Positions 22,401 through 32,114 of a stretch of 64,000 bases of DNA are shown piece after piece (the first letter of the stretch is position 1; the number at the start of each line of letters is the position of its first letter). A model generated the notes under the pieces. The model worked only from the letters and a program-made list of their open reading frames with translations. It was not told the origin of the DNA and searched no databases. Where the stretch lies: assembly GCA_025345505.1 (NCBI GenBank), contig JANVCC010000174.1, forward strand, positions 598,001 through 662,000, read 5' to 3'. This stretch comes from Todiramphus chloris collaris (lineage: Eukaryota; Chordata; Aves; Coraciiformes; Alcedinidae). The translations under genes were made by a program, and so were the position numbers.

Positions 22401-25400
22401 TGCAGCTCCCTGAAGGGAAGGTGTAGTGAGGCAGGAGTTGGGCTGTTCTCCTGGTGACAAGGGACAGAACAAGAGGAAATGGCCTGAAGCTGAACCAGGG
22501 AAGGTTCAGGATGGATAGTAGGAAGCATTTCTTTCCAGCAAGGGTTGTCAGGCACTGGAATGGGCTGCCCAGGGAGGTGGTTAAGAGCTGGGTAGATGTT
22601 TTTCTGCGGGACATGGTTTAGTGGGTTTTGATAGTGCTGGGAATAAGGTTGGACTTGATGATCCTGATCTTTTCCAGCCGAAACTATTCTATGATTCTCT
22701 GATTCTATGAAGCGTTACTGCAGTTGAGTCAGCTCACATCATTTGACAGGTGATATAAAGCCTGCTCCAAGTTTCCTCTGGCGACACAGAAGAGGCCCAG
22801 GCTCCGATGTAGTTCAGCCTGAACAGCAGCGCTGCAGCCTGGGCTTCTGAGGACAACCCACTCGGCTTGGGAGAGATAGCTGGATGCCTGCAGAAGATCC
22901 CCAGCTCCTGCAACGACACGGAGGAAGAAGCAGGATAAAAAGGCTTTTTTTTTTGTTTTTGTTTTTGTTTTTATTTAGGAATTTAGAGCAGGCTGCCTGC
23001 TCTCCCCTCTGCTGCAGTTTGAGCTGGAGACCTGGTCCGTGGATCCCCCACTTCTCTCCCGAGTGCCCCTCAGCGTGGTGGGTGCTCAAAACCTAACTCA
23101 CAGACAGGTTGAGAGTCCAGAGCCACGAGAGAAGCCAGAGGGGCTGTACCACCCTCATCATCTCTGAAACACGTGTTCAAAACAGGTTAGCTACGGGCAG
23201 CCACGAGCGACTCGTGTTATTCTCACACTGGACTTAGTCATGGCATTGGGTTTTTTTTTACTTTTCCCTTCCCTTGCCATCCCATTTCCAACAACCCTTG
23301 AGATGGCTCAGTTCTGGCAGTGAAAGCATTGTGTGAACGCCTGTAAGGGGATTGATTACAGTGGTTTCTCAGTCCTTTAGCTCTGTGGACAAGGAGAGCC
23401 CTTCACCATGGGCAGAGACCTTCTCTGTGGGCAGAGACCTTCACCATGGGTAGAGCCATTCTCCGTGGGCAGAGACCTTCTCCGTGGGCAGAGACCTTCT
23501 CTGTGGGCAGAGACCTTCTCCGTGGGCAGAGCCCTTCTCCACAGGCAGATACCCTGTCCATGGGCAGATACCCTGTCCATGGGCAGATACCTTCTCCATG
23601 GGCAGAGCCCTTCTCCATGGGCAGAGCCCTTCTCCACAGAGCCCTTCTCCATGGGCAGAGCCCTAAGTTGGCCTCTTTCACAAAGTTCTACTGCAAGCAG
23701 AGTGTGTTTTATGAATGAACCCAGGCATTCCTCTGATGCAACAGCCTCCAAAATGTTTGCTGGTTCCCTGAGATAAGAGCCCAGCCAACCACAGTCAGGA
23801 ATTTAATGCTTTTCAGAGTCATACGAAGCCACAAAGGTAGAGAACAGCTCTTCACGCTGCTTCTCTTGTGGGTAGGAGAGGGAGAAAACATTTCATTTGC
23901 TTTTATTGATCTCTCATGACCAGTGAGCGATTCTTTTCCCCTGGAACCACACAGAGAAGGGGGGTGTGTGTGTGAGTGCGTGTGACTTCTCAAATCTCTC
24001 CGGAATGCCCTTGAGGCAGGGCAGGGGAGAGCCATGGCAGAGCCAGTCCTTTCCTGATAAATGACCAAAGGACACCAGAAACCCGACCCCGGGGGAGGTC
24101 TCACCCTTGCCAGCAGTTACTATTTAGACAATACTTACCAGTGGAGGCCTGGGCCAAGAGGAGATAAGCAGGCACCAGCCGCAGAGAAGCGGGGCCGGCC
24201 AGGGCGGTGAGGAAGCGCAGCGCGCACAGAGCTGCTGGCATCGCTTCTCGGTGCTTCCCGTCCCAAACGAAGCGCTGGGCGGCACGGAGCGCCAGAGAGA
24301 TGATGTGTTCCTGAGCAGAGGAGAAGGAGGAGGAATAAAATGAGTGGTCTCTTTTCTTTTTTAACACGACATTCGAGTTTGGGAATTGCAAACATCCCGG
24401 TTTAGGGTCAGGGTGGTCCCTTAGACCTCTAACAGATGCTCTCCGTTAGCCTCCCTCCCTCTCCAAAGGGGAAGGGAATAAGGGAGAGGGACTCAGTGAT
24501 TAGAAAACAGAAGTAGAACAGCTGTAATGAAAATGAAAATAATAACAAAAATGGAATATATACAAATATATACAAAACCAGTATCAAACCCAGCCCCCCC
24601 GAAGGCATTTACATCGCTGTCACCACTCATGCTGTGGAGCAGGCACTGGGAGAGTCCCAGACTGGGCCCAGCAGCAGACAGGAGCTGTGTTCAGGAGCTG
24701 GATCCTGGTACTGGATTCAGGAACACACAGACTGAGATTGAAGGCAGAATGGACAGAGTCCTCCTCGGATGCTCCGAGACAGAAACAGGAAGAGGAGCCA
24801 AGCTGAGCTGAGCAAAGCTGTCAAAGCAGGACAAGAGGGCAAAAAGAGAGGGACTAGACCCTCCTGAACCCTCAGCTCTACACTGAATATGATTTACACA
24901 GGCTGAGACCCCTCGTTGGTCAGTCTGGGGCCAATTGTCCCGGCCACCCCTCCCTGCAGTTGCCACCTTTTCCTTTCTGCACCCCCACCGTGGTGCACAA
25001 GCCCCAGCAATGACCTTGGTCTGCACCTCACTCCTCGGGACTGACTCTGAACGTGGGATGTTCTCACTGCTGGGAGCAGCCACTGCCTGTGCCAACAGCT
25101 GCTGCCTTCAGCCAGGGCACGGAGTGAGAAGAACTGAGCTTGAAAAGTTAAATCACTGAACAGAATTAGTTCTGTTCTCACTCAAACCAGGACAGAAATT
25201 AAAGCTGTCATCTCAGAGCTTGGCTTTCATTCCTCTTTCGAGCAGCTTTGGACATCCTCTTGGGTCATGTGGTGTCTTAGGAGACGAAGAATCCTTGAGG
25301 CTGACAAAAAAAGGGCTAATAAGGCTGCGGTGCTAAAAGCTGTGAGGCACAGAAAACGCTCATCACAAGACCACAGAAAAGATCAGACCAAGGGGCCACG

Positions 25401-28400
25401 GCGGAGTTTCGCAGACGGTAATAACGGTGACCCAGAGGAGGCAACGGAGCGGATGGTTTGCCAGGCCAGTGCCAGCAGGGCACGGAGCCAGCTGCAGGAG
25501 ACACGCTCTGCGAGCGAGGAAAGAGCAACTCACATGGTGCTGTGGTTTCCTCCCCGCCTCTCCCAGATGGTTTTGGGCCGGGTATTTTGGGTGCAGAGTC
25601 TGGAAAGCAGGTCAAAAGCAGAACACCCTAAAGCAGTGTGTTACGCTCCGGTGTAACCACCACCCCGAGCTGGGTTTGGTGGCCAAGCAGCTCCTGCAGC
25701 GTTTCTGTTTGTTGGCAGACTCCACATTTCCCCGCACGTGGAGTTGCTACTCGTCACAGCCCCCACTAGCAGTTGGTCTTTACACCCTTTGCAGCATCTG
25801 AGCTACTCACCAGCTCCATAAACAACTCTCCCTTTGAATATCTGTGCTCTGCCAAGAGCTCTACAGCAACTGTGCTGGTGGAAAAGAGCTGGGATGCTAA
25901 GTTATCCATTTCTCTTTCAGTGCAATCAGCCCCAACTCCCAACGCTTCCAGGAGGGAAAGGTGCCTGGAAAGAAATCTCATTGCTGGTGCCCCTGGCAGA
26001 GCTGCCATGGTAAGTCAGCAAGGAGCTCGCCCTTCTCTTGCCAGGAGGCACGGGCAGGCCCGAGCAGCGAGCGTCGTCAGGACTCACAGTTCAACAACTT
26101 TGCTGCATTCCCTGCTCCAGCTGCGGCTCAGCAGAGGGCACAAAAATGAAATCCCTGTGCTTTGGGAGGCTAAGGTTTGGTGTTTTGCTGAGAGAGAGGC
26201 GGAGGGAGTCACGCCATGGGAGAACAGCTCAGGGATAGAGAACATCAATGGCAGCCTGGAGTTCCTGGAGATCCTGGATGATCTAAAGGGACATCACAGA
26301 ATCCCAGACTGGTGAGGGTTGGAAGGGGCCTCTGGAGATGCTCTGGTGCCACCTCCTGCTCCAGCAGGGTCACCCAGAGCAGGGGCCCAGCAGCGCAGGG
26401 TCCAGACGGGTTGGGAATCGCTCCAGACAAGGAGACTCCACAGCCTCTCTGGGCAGCCTGGCACAGCCTCCCACACCCTCACACCAAAGAACTTGCTCCT
26501 CCTGCTCAGGTGGAACCTCCTGGCTTCCAGTTGGTGCCCCTTGGTGCCCCTTGTCCTGTCACTGGGCACCACTGAGCAGAGTCTGGCCCCAGCCTCTTGC
26601 CCCCGGGGCCCTTTATCTCTTGCTCAGCATTGCTCAGCTCCCCTCTCAGGCTGCTCTTCTCCAGCTGCACAGCCCCAGGGCTCTCAGCCTGTCCTGGCAC
26701 ACAGATGCTCCAGCACCTCAGCATCTTTGCAGCCCCTGTTTCATGGCCCCCAGGATGCCATTTGCCCTCTTGATCATAAGAGCTGGCTCATGGGCAACTT
26801 GTTGTGCACCAGCACTCCCAGGTCCTTCTCGACAGATCAGAGCTTCAAAGAACCCCCCCCAGAGCGACAACACCTGCTACACACAGAGCCAAGAGCTACA
26901 AACACAAGGCACCAACCCCAAGCTCTGCTGGGGGAACATGTGGTGCCCAGGAGAAAGTCAGCACACGCTCGGGGCGAGGAGCAATACAAGCTGCTATTTT
27001 TCAGGCTGCCTTCTCTGTCCACACCGTGCTTTCACTTTTGGCGCGGGGGTTTTGAGCTGGTTGCCATCTGGGGAGGTGCTGGAGATCAGCATCACTGCTT
27101 TTGGACTCCTTGTCAAGAAGACCATCACTGCTTCCCATCATCTAAGCTGTATTCAGACATCTGCAGCGAGGACAAGCGTGGGGTTAGGCTCTCACAGCTG
27201 CCAGGCGAGGAAAGGGCAGGAGAGAACAGAAGCCCAGTGGCGCTGAATATTTAAGGCTGTGCAGTTCCAAGCCTCGGGGGGGGGTTGTTGGTTTTGGCCC
27301 TGCACCCGTTTTCATCTCGCCCGTAGCCCCACGCCCCCGGACCCGCACGCTTTGGGCTCTTTCCATGTGTAATTACAGCAGCTCCTCTGAAGATTCCCCC
27401 ACGCAGTCGGGGTTTGGGGGAGGCTGAGGATCCCAGTTCCCCACCAGGTGGGAGCAGGGGGTTGGGAACACTCTTGGGCTACAGCTCCACGTTCGTTGAC
27501 TCGCTCGCAGGCACCGCAACCAACGGCAGGGTTGGAGGAGAGCCCGTTTCAGGAGTCGGTTTGAGCTGAACCGCGTGCTTGGCGGGGCCAGGGCCCGTGC
27601 TGGTGCCAGTGCCGGAGGAGCAGCGGGGCTGGCGGAGCTCTTCCCGTGCCCAGGGGCCATGGTGAGATGCCATCGGGCAGGCAGGTGAGGCTACTCTACA
27701 AACAGAAACTTGGAGGGTTGTCAGTTCGAAGGTGCTGGCTGCAGGTGACCCCTCTGGCTATGTTGAGAAGAGCAGATTGCTATCAACAAAGCTCTGGAGT
27801 GCAGGTGAGGTATGAAACTCAGAACAGTCCAGCAGGTCGAGGGAGGTTCTCCTCCCCCTCTACTCTGCACCAGTGAGACCATATCTGCAGTACTGTGTTC
27901 AGTTCTGGTTTCCTCAGTTCAAGAGGGACAGGGAAATGCTAGAGAGAGTCCAACAGAGGCTGTGAGGATGCTGAGGGGGCTGGAACATCTCTGATGAGTA
28001 AAGGCTGAGAGCCCTGGGGCTGTTCAGCCTGGAGAAGAGAAGCCTGAGAGGGGATCTGATGAATGGTTACAGAGATCTGCAGGGTGGGGGGCAAGCAGAA
28101 GGGGCCAGGCTCTTGTCAGTGGTGCCCTGTGATGGGACAAGAGGTGATGGTAGCAAGGGGAAGCACAGGGAGTTCCACCTCAACAGGAGGAGAAACTTCT
28201 TCACTGTGAGGGTGACAGAGCCTGGCCTAGGCTGCCCAGAGAGGCTGTGGAGTCTCCTTCTCTGGAGCCTTTCCAGCCCCCCCTGGATCTGTTCCTGTGT
28301 GGGCTGCCCTGGGTGACCCTGCTCTGGCAGGGGGGTTGGACTCGATGATCTCCAGAGGTCCCTTCCAGCCCCACCATTCTATGATTCTATGAACCTTCTG

Positions 28401-31400
28401 GCTTTTGGCTTTGTGCACTTTCCCTTAAGCCAAAGGGAATTTTGATATGCACAAGCTTCCCTGTGTCCTGACAGAGGCTGGAGCAATGTATTTTCTAATC
28501 AAACACCTGAAGTGCAGCAGAAATGCTCAAAAAAAATCATAAACCTACAGGGCAGGCGTCGAGAGAAGGTTGTGTGAGAGGTGAGACTGCACAGCTTCTC
28601 CCTGAGCTCCAAAAGGCCTTTTTTTAAAGCATTTTTCCTCGGCTCTGTGAAGAGGAATGTGATGAAACCACCAAGACGGGGCATTAAATAATCTCACCCT
28701 CTCCATACTGGTCTTCCAGTTCTTGTTGGCCAGTCCAGGCCCAACACCTCTCTGCTCATGGAAGGGTTAGCAGCTGCAGCCTTGCTGCCAATGCAAGCGG
28801 GTATCCAACAAGACATTTCCCCTTTTCCCTCCTTAGGAGAGAACGAAGGCACAGTGTCCTTGTACACACCGTTCCCAGAACCTATTTTATTTCAGTACTC
28901 TGGAGACAAAGGTCGAAAGAAAAATATAACAGGGTTGTTAAAGATCCTATAAAAATCTTTGGAACAACATAAATAAATAAATAATAGTTGTCTGCTCTCT
29001 GGGCCTTTCCCCATCAAGTGGTGTCAGGCTGGAGTTGCAGTTGTCCCTTGCTAACCTGGGCGTGCACCCGCCGGAGAAGAGACCTTCCCTTCTCCAGCGG
29101 CCCCAGCTTCCTGCTGCCTTCCCCAGAACCTGATAAAAAGCAAACAATTAGCTTCCAGCTAACTGAGGAACTCTTCCTTCCTCTGGCCCTCGTGTGGGAT
29201 GTCTGCTGTGTAATTTTAATTGCCCTAGATCCAATGATGCAATGACAGGTCCTTTCAACATCAGGTGAGTTTCTTGGAAAAGCTTGAAGCAGTTAAGGAT
29301 GGGGAAAAAAAAAAAAATAGCCCAAACCAAAACACAATCCTGTGCCCAAAAAGAGCAATTTTCTTTGCAGAGTTTATAAAACCTGGAACAAAGGAGCTGT
29401 TGCCCTTTTCTTTGCTTCTGGGCTGCACGGTTCTAACATGCCTTCCAGGGACTCTGGCCACCAGCCTCGCCTGTGATTTTCAAGGAGATGGGATTTTCAA
29501 GCCCAAACTGTGTTGTCAGCACCCCGTTCTTCCAAAGCCTGTTGGAATCTGTCACCTGAGAGCTTTCGCCAAGCAGAACTACACAGGTTTCCCCCTCTCT
29601 GCAATGCAGCTCTTTCTGGGTGCTCCCAAGAAAAGGCAGCAGCAATGAGCCAGATGCCAAAGCACCAGAAACAACCTTAAAACTAAAATGCAATGTAAAA
29701 TCCAGAAGATGAACAAAGTTCTTCTCAAGTGGCACCGTTTGGTTGCCACCAGCTCGCTCCCAGCTGTTCTGCTCTTCCATTATTCTGCGATCAGGAGTTA
29801 TGCAATGGTAGAAAGGTAATTTATTTATTTCTGGGTAAGATCATTTTTAAGTAGTAGGTGCATTTGGGCAGGTTATTTTCTTTTATCAACATTGTGGAAA
29901 AGTGAATCCTGCCACCCCATAAACAACAACAACAACAAAAGAGTTGAAAACCACCAGGGCTGGAAAGGAGCTGCACATCTGCACCACCCACCAGGCCAAA
30001 AAGTGGAGATAAAAGACTGTACTTAGTGGGAAAGGGTGTTTCAAGTTGGCCAAGTAAACAAAGGGAGGGGACTTTATTTCTTTGCCCCCTGCCCGGCTTT
30101 GAGAAAGGGGAATCCCTCTCATCAGCGAGGGAGGAGAAGAGCCTGCAAGAATCAGGCTGGATCTGAGGGTGGATGGAGAGATGGATGACAGGGCAAGTGA
30201 GAGATCCAGGAAGCTCAGGACTGTGAAAAAGGCAAGAGGCTTCTAGAATACGAGCAAGGACGTTCCCACTCCCCTTATTACAGCGGTTTCGCTTAAAAAA
30301 GCCCACCCTAAGGCTCTGCAACCGAGTACAGATCAACCGACGGGGTGCCCTCCCAACACTATGTACATCAAAATGTAGGAAGAAGAGATCTAATTGAATT
30401 TCACCAGTGGCACTTTGATGTGGGGCTCGCTTGCCTTGTACGTACCTGCCTCTCCAGCAGCTGGTCCCTGCCGTGTTTTCTTTCTTTTTCAGAAAGTCCA
30501 CAAGGGAGGGATGTACGGATGGGAATCAGCAGCTGGCATATTTGCTGGTGGATGCTGACCCAGTCAGCTTTTTGATGACCTACATCACTAACAAAATAAA
30601 GGAAGAATGATAGTTTTGTTTGCTTGCAAATGACGTAAGGAAAGATGACTGCTTGTTGTGTCTTCTGGACTTTCACCGCAAGAGTTACTCACAACAGCCA
30701 CCATACCTCAGTCTGATCACAGAGCACCTAATGATGTTCCCAAATGGGAACACAGTGCTGTCCTGCCAGGTCACTGTGATTCTGCACATTAAAACCTTCT
30801 TTAAATCAATTACAGCTCCTGGGCTTCATCCCTGCCCGCTGAGCTTCATCCCAGGCCTCATCCCTGTCACCTACGCTTCATCTCCGTGTCCTAAACCTTG
30901 TCCTGGGACTCACCCCTGTGTTCTGAGCCTGATCCCAGGGCTAGTCCCTGCCTCTTGACCTTTCCCTGTGTCCCAGGCTTTGTCCTTGTCTCTCCACCCA
31001 TGACCTGGGCTTGTCCCTGTGTCCCAGGTTGTGTCCCAGACTTTGTCTCTGTCTCTCAACCTGTGCCCTGGGCTTGTCCCTGTATCCCAGGCTTTGTTCC
31101 CAGTCTCTCAATCCTTACCCCGGGCTTATCCCTGTGTCCCAGACCATGTCCCAGTCTCTGTCCCAGTCTCTCAACTCCGTGCCCTGGGCTTGTCCCTATG
31201 CCCTGTGCTTGGCACTGCCTCCTGGGCCTCGTCCTGGGCCTTCTCCGCATGTCCTGAGCCTTGTCCCGGGCTTTTTCCCCGCCTCCTGCTCTGTCCTGGG
31301 CGCGCTCCTTAGCCCCGCGCCCCGTCCCTGCCTCCGGGGCTGCACCCCGGGTCTCGCCGGGGTCCTGCCCAGGCCCCCCGCGGGGCTCTCACCAGTAGCA

Positions 31401-31478
31401 GGCGAGGCGGCAGCTCTGGCAGCGGAGCCGGGCGGCCTCCCCGCACAGCTCACACCGCCCGGACCCCTCCGGCGCCAT
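16364..31478 (-). CDS. ZMYND12: ZMYND12, MYND zinc finger and TPR-like protein, 8 coding exons
   Basis: Family known as an axonemal (sperm flagellum) protein partnered with TTC29; the role in this bird is inferred. Residues 9-46 form a MYND zinc finger with all eight ligands at proper spacing: C9, C12, C20, C23, C29, H33, H42, C46. The rest aligns with my memory of human ZMYND12 in TPR-like helical pairs, for example [36 protein letters not shown] and [10 protein letters not shown]. Joined exons give 347 codons plus stop, in frame throughout, against 365 residues in human. The N-terminus is shorter than human and starts inside the CpG island. The sixth exon is the weak point: its sequence barely resembles human. 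The span includes introns; exons are listed separately. The gene is head-to-head with PPCS. Confidence 0.9.
16484..17890 (-). other. ZMYND12: ZMYND12 intron 7
   Basis: About 1.4 kb between exons 7 and 8. It holds the CR1 fragment at about 17225-17517 and otherwise nothing recognisable. Confidence 0.75.
17225..17517 (+). mobile_element. CR1 LINE 3' fragment
   Basis: Plus-oriented. It contains CR1-typical text (GGTTGTCAGGCACTGGAACA, TTGGACTCGACGATC) and ends ATGATTCTGTGA. No coding capacity. Confidence 0.9.
17891..18036 (-). CDS. ZMYND12: ZMYND12 coding exon 7
   Basis: 146 bp reading [20 protein letters not shown] then [15 protein letters not shown], matching human DEAQEAEAIRILTSILNIRES. Acceptor CTCGGTGCAG, donor GTAAGG, ends in phase 0. 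Confidence 0.92.
18175..18259 (-). CDS. ZMYND12: ZMYND12 candidate coding exon 6 (weak)
   Basis: 85 bp reading [20 protein letters not shown] and onward. It is placed here because it links exon 5 to exon 7 in frame and is close to the expected length (human has about ten more residues). The acceptor lacks a strong pyrimidine tract and the similarity to human is poor. The true exon could lie elsewhere in 18040-20790. Confidence 0.4.
18645..19130 (+). mobile_element. CR1 LINE 3' fragment
   Basis: Plus-oriented, ending CTGATTCTATGA. Contains AGGTGCTGGAGCGTGGCCAG and the GAGGAGGCTGAGGGGAGACC-type segment. Lies in a ZMYND12 intron. Confidence 0.9.
19881..20275 (-). mobile_element. CR1 LINE 3' fragment
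   Basis: Minus-oriented; begins CTAAACTGGTTTAGGATGGA and runs through CTCTGGGCAGCCTGGCACAG. It resembles the plus-oriented copy at 40758-41052. Confidence 0.88.
20792..20914 (-). CDS. ZMYND12: ZMYND12 coding exon 5
   Basis: 123 bp, phase 0. It begins [20 protein letters not shown] and ends ANSLYAE, matching human IYFASCAFG and DLADTLYTKV. The donor is either GTTGGT (used here) or GTAAAA four bases further; only the first keeps frame with the following candidate exon. Confidence 0.85.
22185..22710 (+). mobile_element. CR1 LINE 3' fragment
   Basis: Plus-oriented, ending in repeated ATTCTATGATTCTCTGATTC octamers. It stops about 27 bases short of ZMYND12 exon 4. Confidence 0.9.
22738..22907 (-). 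CDS. ZMYND12: ZMYND12 coding exon 4
   Basis: 170 bp. The correct frame reads [18 protein letters not shown] and later [19 protein letters not shown], aligned with the human LLHRNLGLLYIAKKNYEEA region. The longer open frame in this stretch is in a different frame and is a shadow. Confidence 0.93.
23396..23664. repeat. Minisatellite, 19-bp unit, about 14 copies
   Basis: Units such as GAGACCTTCTCCGTGGGCA with few differences between copies, lying in ZMYND12 intron 3 (22908-24138). All six frames stay open across it because 19 is not a multiple of three, which explains the overlapping open frames. Confidence 0.93.
24139..24310 (-). CDS. ZMYND12: ZMYND12 coding exon 3
   Basis: 172 bp beginning [20 protein letters not shown], with [11 protein letters not shown] and [12 protein letters not shown] matching human ZMYND12 helices. 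Acceptor TGCTCAG, donor GTAAGT; ends in phase 1. Confidence 0.95.
26286..26845 (-). mobile_element. CR1 LINE 3' fragment
   Basis: Minus-oriented, beginning CATCACAGAATCCCAGACTG. The open frames of about 300 codons across it are reverse-strand CR1 and its flank, not a host gene. It is very similar to the plus copy at about 34070-34575. Confidence 0.92.
27828..28393 (+). mobile_element. CR1 LINE 3' fragment
   Basis: Plus-oriented, from CAGCAGGTCGAGGGAGGTTC to ATTCTATGATTCTATGAA. Same subfamily as the copies at 42321-42859 and 49389-49878. Confidence 0.93.
30446..30587 (-). CDS. ZMYND12: ZMYND12 coding exon 2 (MYND finger, second half)
   Basis: 142 bp. It completes Cys29 and encodes [20 protein letters not shown], close to human, supplying H33, H42 and C46. 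It ends LLERQ in phase 0 before donor GTACGT. Confidence 0.95.
30830..31340. repeat. Degenerate tandem repeat in ZMYND12 intron 1
   Basis: About 500 bp of irregular 25-35 bp steps built on CCTGTGTCCCAGGCTTTGTC and CTTGTCCCTGTGTCCCAGG words. The open frames across it are repeat artefacts. The rest of intron 1 (30588-31392) shows nothing else. Confidence 0.8.
31393..31478 (-). CDS. ZMYND12: ZMYND12 coding exon 1 (MYND finger, first half)
   Basis: Starts [20 protein letters not shown] and ends LACY plus two bases of a Cys codon, then donor GTGAGA. It supplies zinc ligands C9, C12, C20 and C23. Confidence 0.92.
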
Positions 31479-31612
31479 CGCTCCTGTGGGGGGGGGGGGG
31501 GGGGGCCCGCGCGTTGCCATGGCGACACTTCCGGCAGCCGGAGGCCGCGCGGGGCGGTGTACGGAAAGGGGGCGCGGCTCGCTTCCGGCGGAAGGGGCGG
31601 GGCGGGGCGGGC
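31479..31612. promoter_or_regulatory. Bidirectional CpG-island promoter of ZMYND12 and PPCS
   Basis: Only 134 bp separate the two divergent start codons. The stretch holds an 18-G homopolymer (31488-31505), an RFX X-box-like palindrome (31513-31526) and ETS-type motifs ACTTCCGG (31527-31534) and CTTCCGG near 31582. No TATA box is seen. Shared regulation of a flagellar gene and a housekeeping gene is inferred. Confidence 0.85.
31513..31526. promoter_or_regulatory. RFX X-box-like motif
   Basis: GTTGCCATGGCGAC differs from the palindromic RFX optimum GTTGCCATGGCAAC at one base. RFX factors are known to drive ciliary genes, fitting ZMYND12. Confidence 0.65.
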
Positions 31613-32114
31613 ATGGCGGCGGAGGGCGGTGCGGTGGCGGAAGCGGAGGAAGTGGCGGCGGCGGCGGAGGGGCGCGTGCGGGCCTGGGCGGCGGGGCAGG
31701 CGGCGCGCGGGCGGCGCGTGGCGCTGGTGACGTCGGGCGGGACGCAGGTGCCGCTGGAGGCGCGCGCCGTCCGCTTCCTGGAGAACTTCAGCAGCGGGAG
31801 GCGCGGGGCCGCCTCGGCCGAACGGCTCGTCCTCGCCGGCTACGGCGTCTGCTTCCTGCACCGGGCCCGCTCCGCCTTCCCCTGGGCCAGAGCACTCCCG
31901 CCGCCCGGGCCTGCCTTGCTCGACGCCCTCCGCCTCGCTCCCGGGCCCCCGCCCGCCGTCACCGCCGACCCCGCCGCTCTCCCCGCCTTGCTGCCCGCCC
32001 TCCGCGACTACCGCCGGGCCACGGAGGATGGGGCGCTGCTCGCCATCGAGTTCACCGGGCTCGCCGAGTACCTGGCGCTGCTGCGAGCCGCCGCTCGTGC
32101 CTTGGCACCCTTCG
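31613..32114 (+). CDS. PPCS: PPCS exon 1
   Basis: 502 bp, very GC-rich. Encodes MAAEGG to ALAPF, including [18 protein letters not shown] and [13 protein letters not shown]. Ends in phase 1 before donor GTAACG. Confidence 0.95.

Larger units (their letters stand above)
24311..30445 (-). other. ZMYND12: ZMYND12 intron 2
   Basis: A 6.1-kb intron. It contains CR1 fragments at about 26286-26845 and 27828-28393. The remaining sequence shows no coding block or RNA gene that I recognise. Confidence 0.8.

Noticed and set aside
26319-27254. Overlapping open frames of 311 and 302 codons
   Set aside because: Reverse-strand CR1 LINE 3' sequence plus unique flank; no splice logic and no known domain.
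31514-31612. Upstream in-frame ATG extending PPCS by 33 residues
   Set aside because: The extension overlaps the X-box/ETS promoter core and is absent from the human protein; the ATG at 31613 gives normal length.
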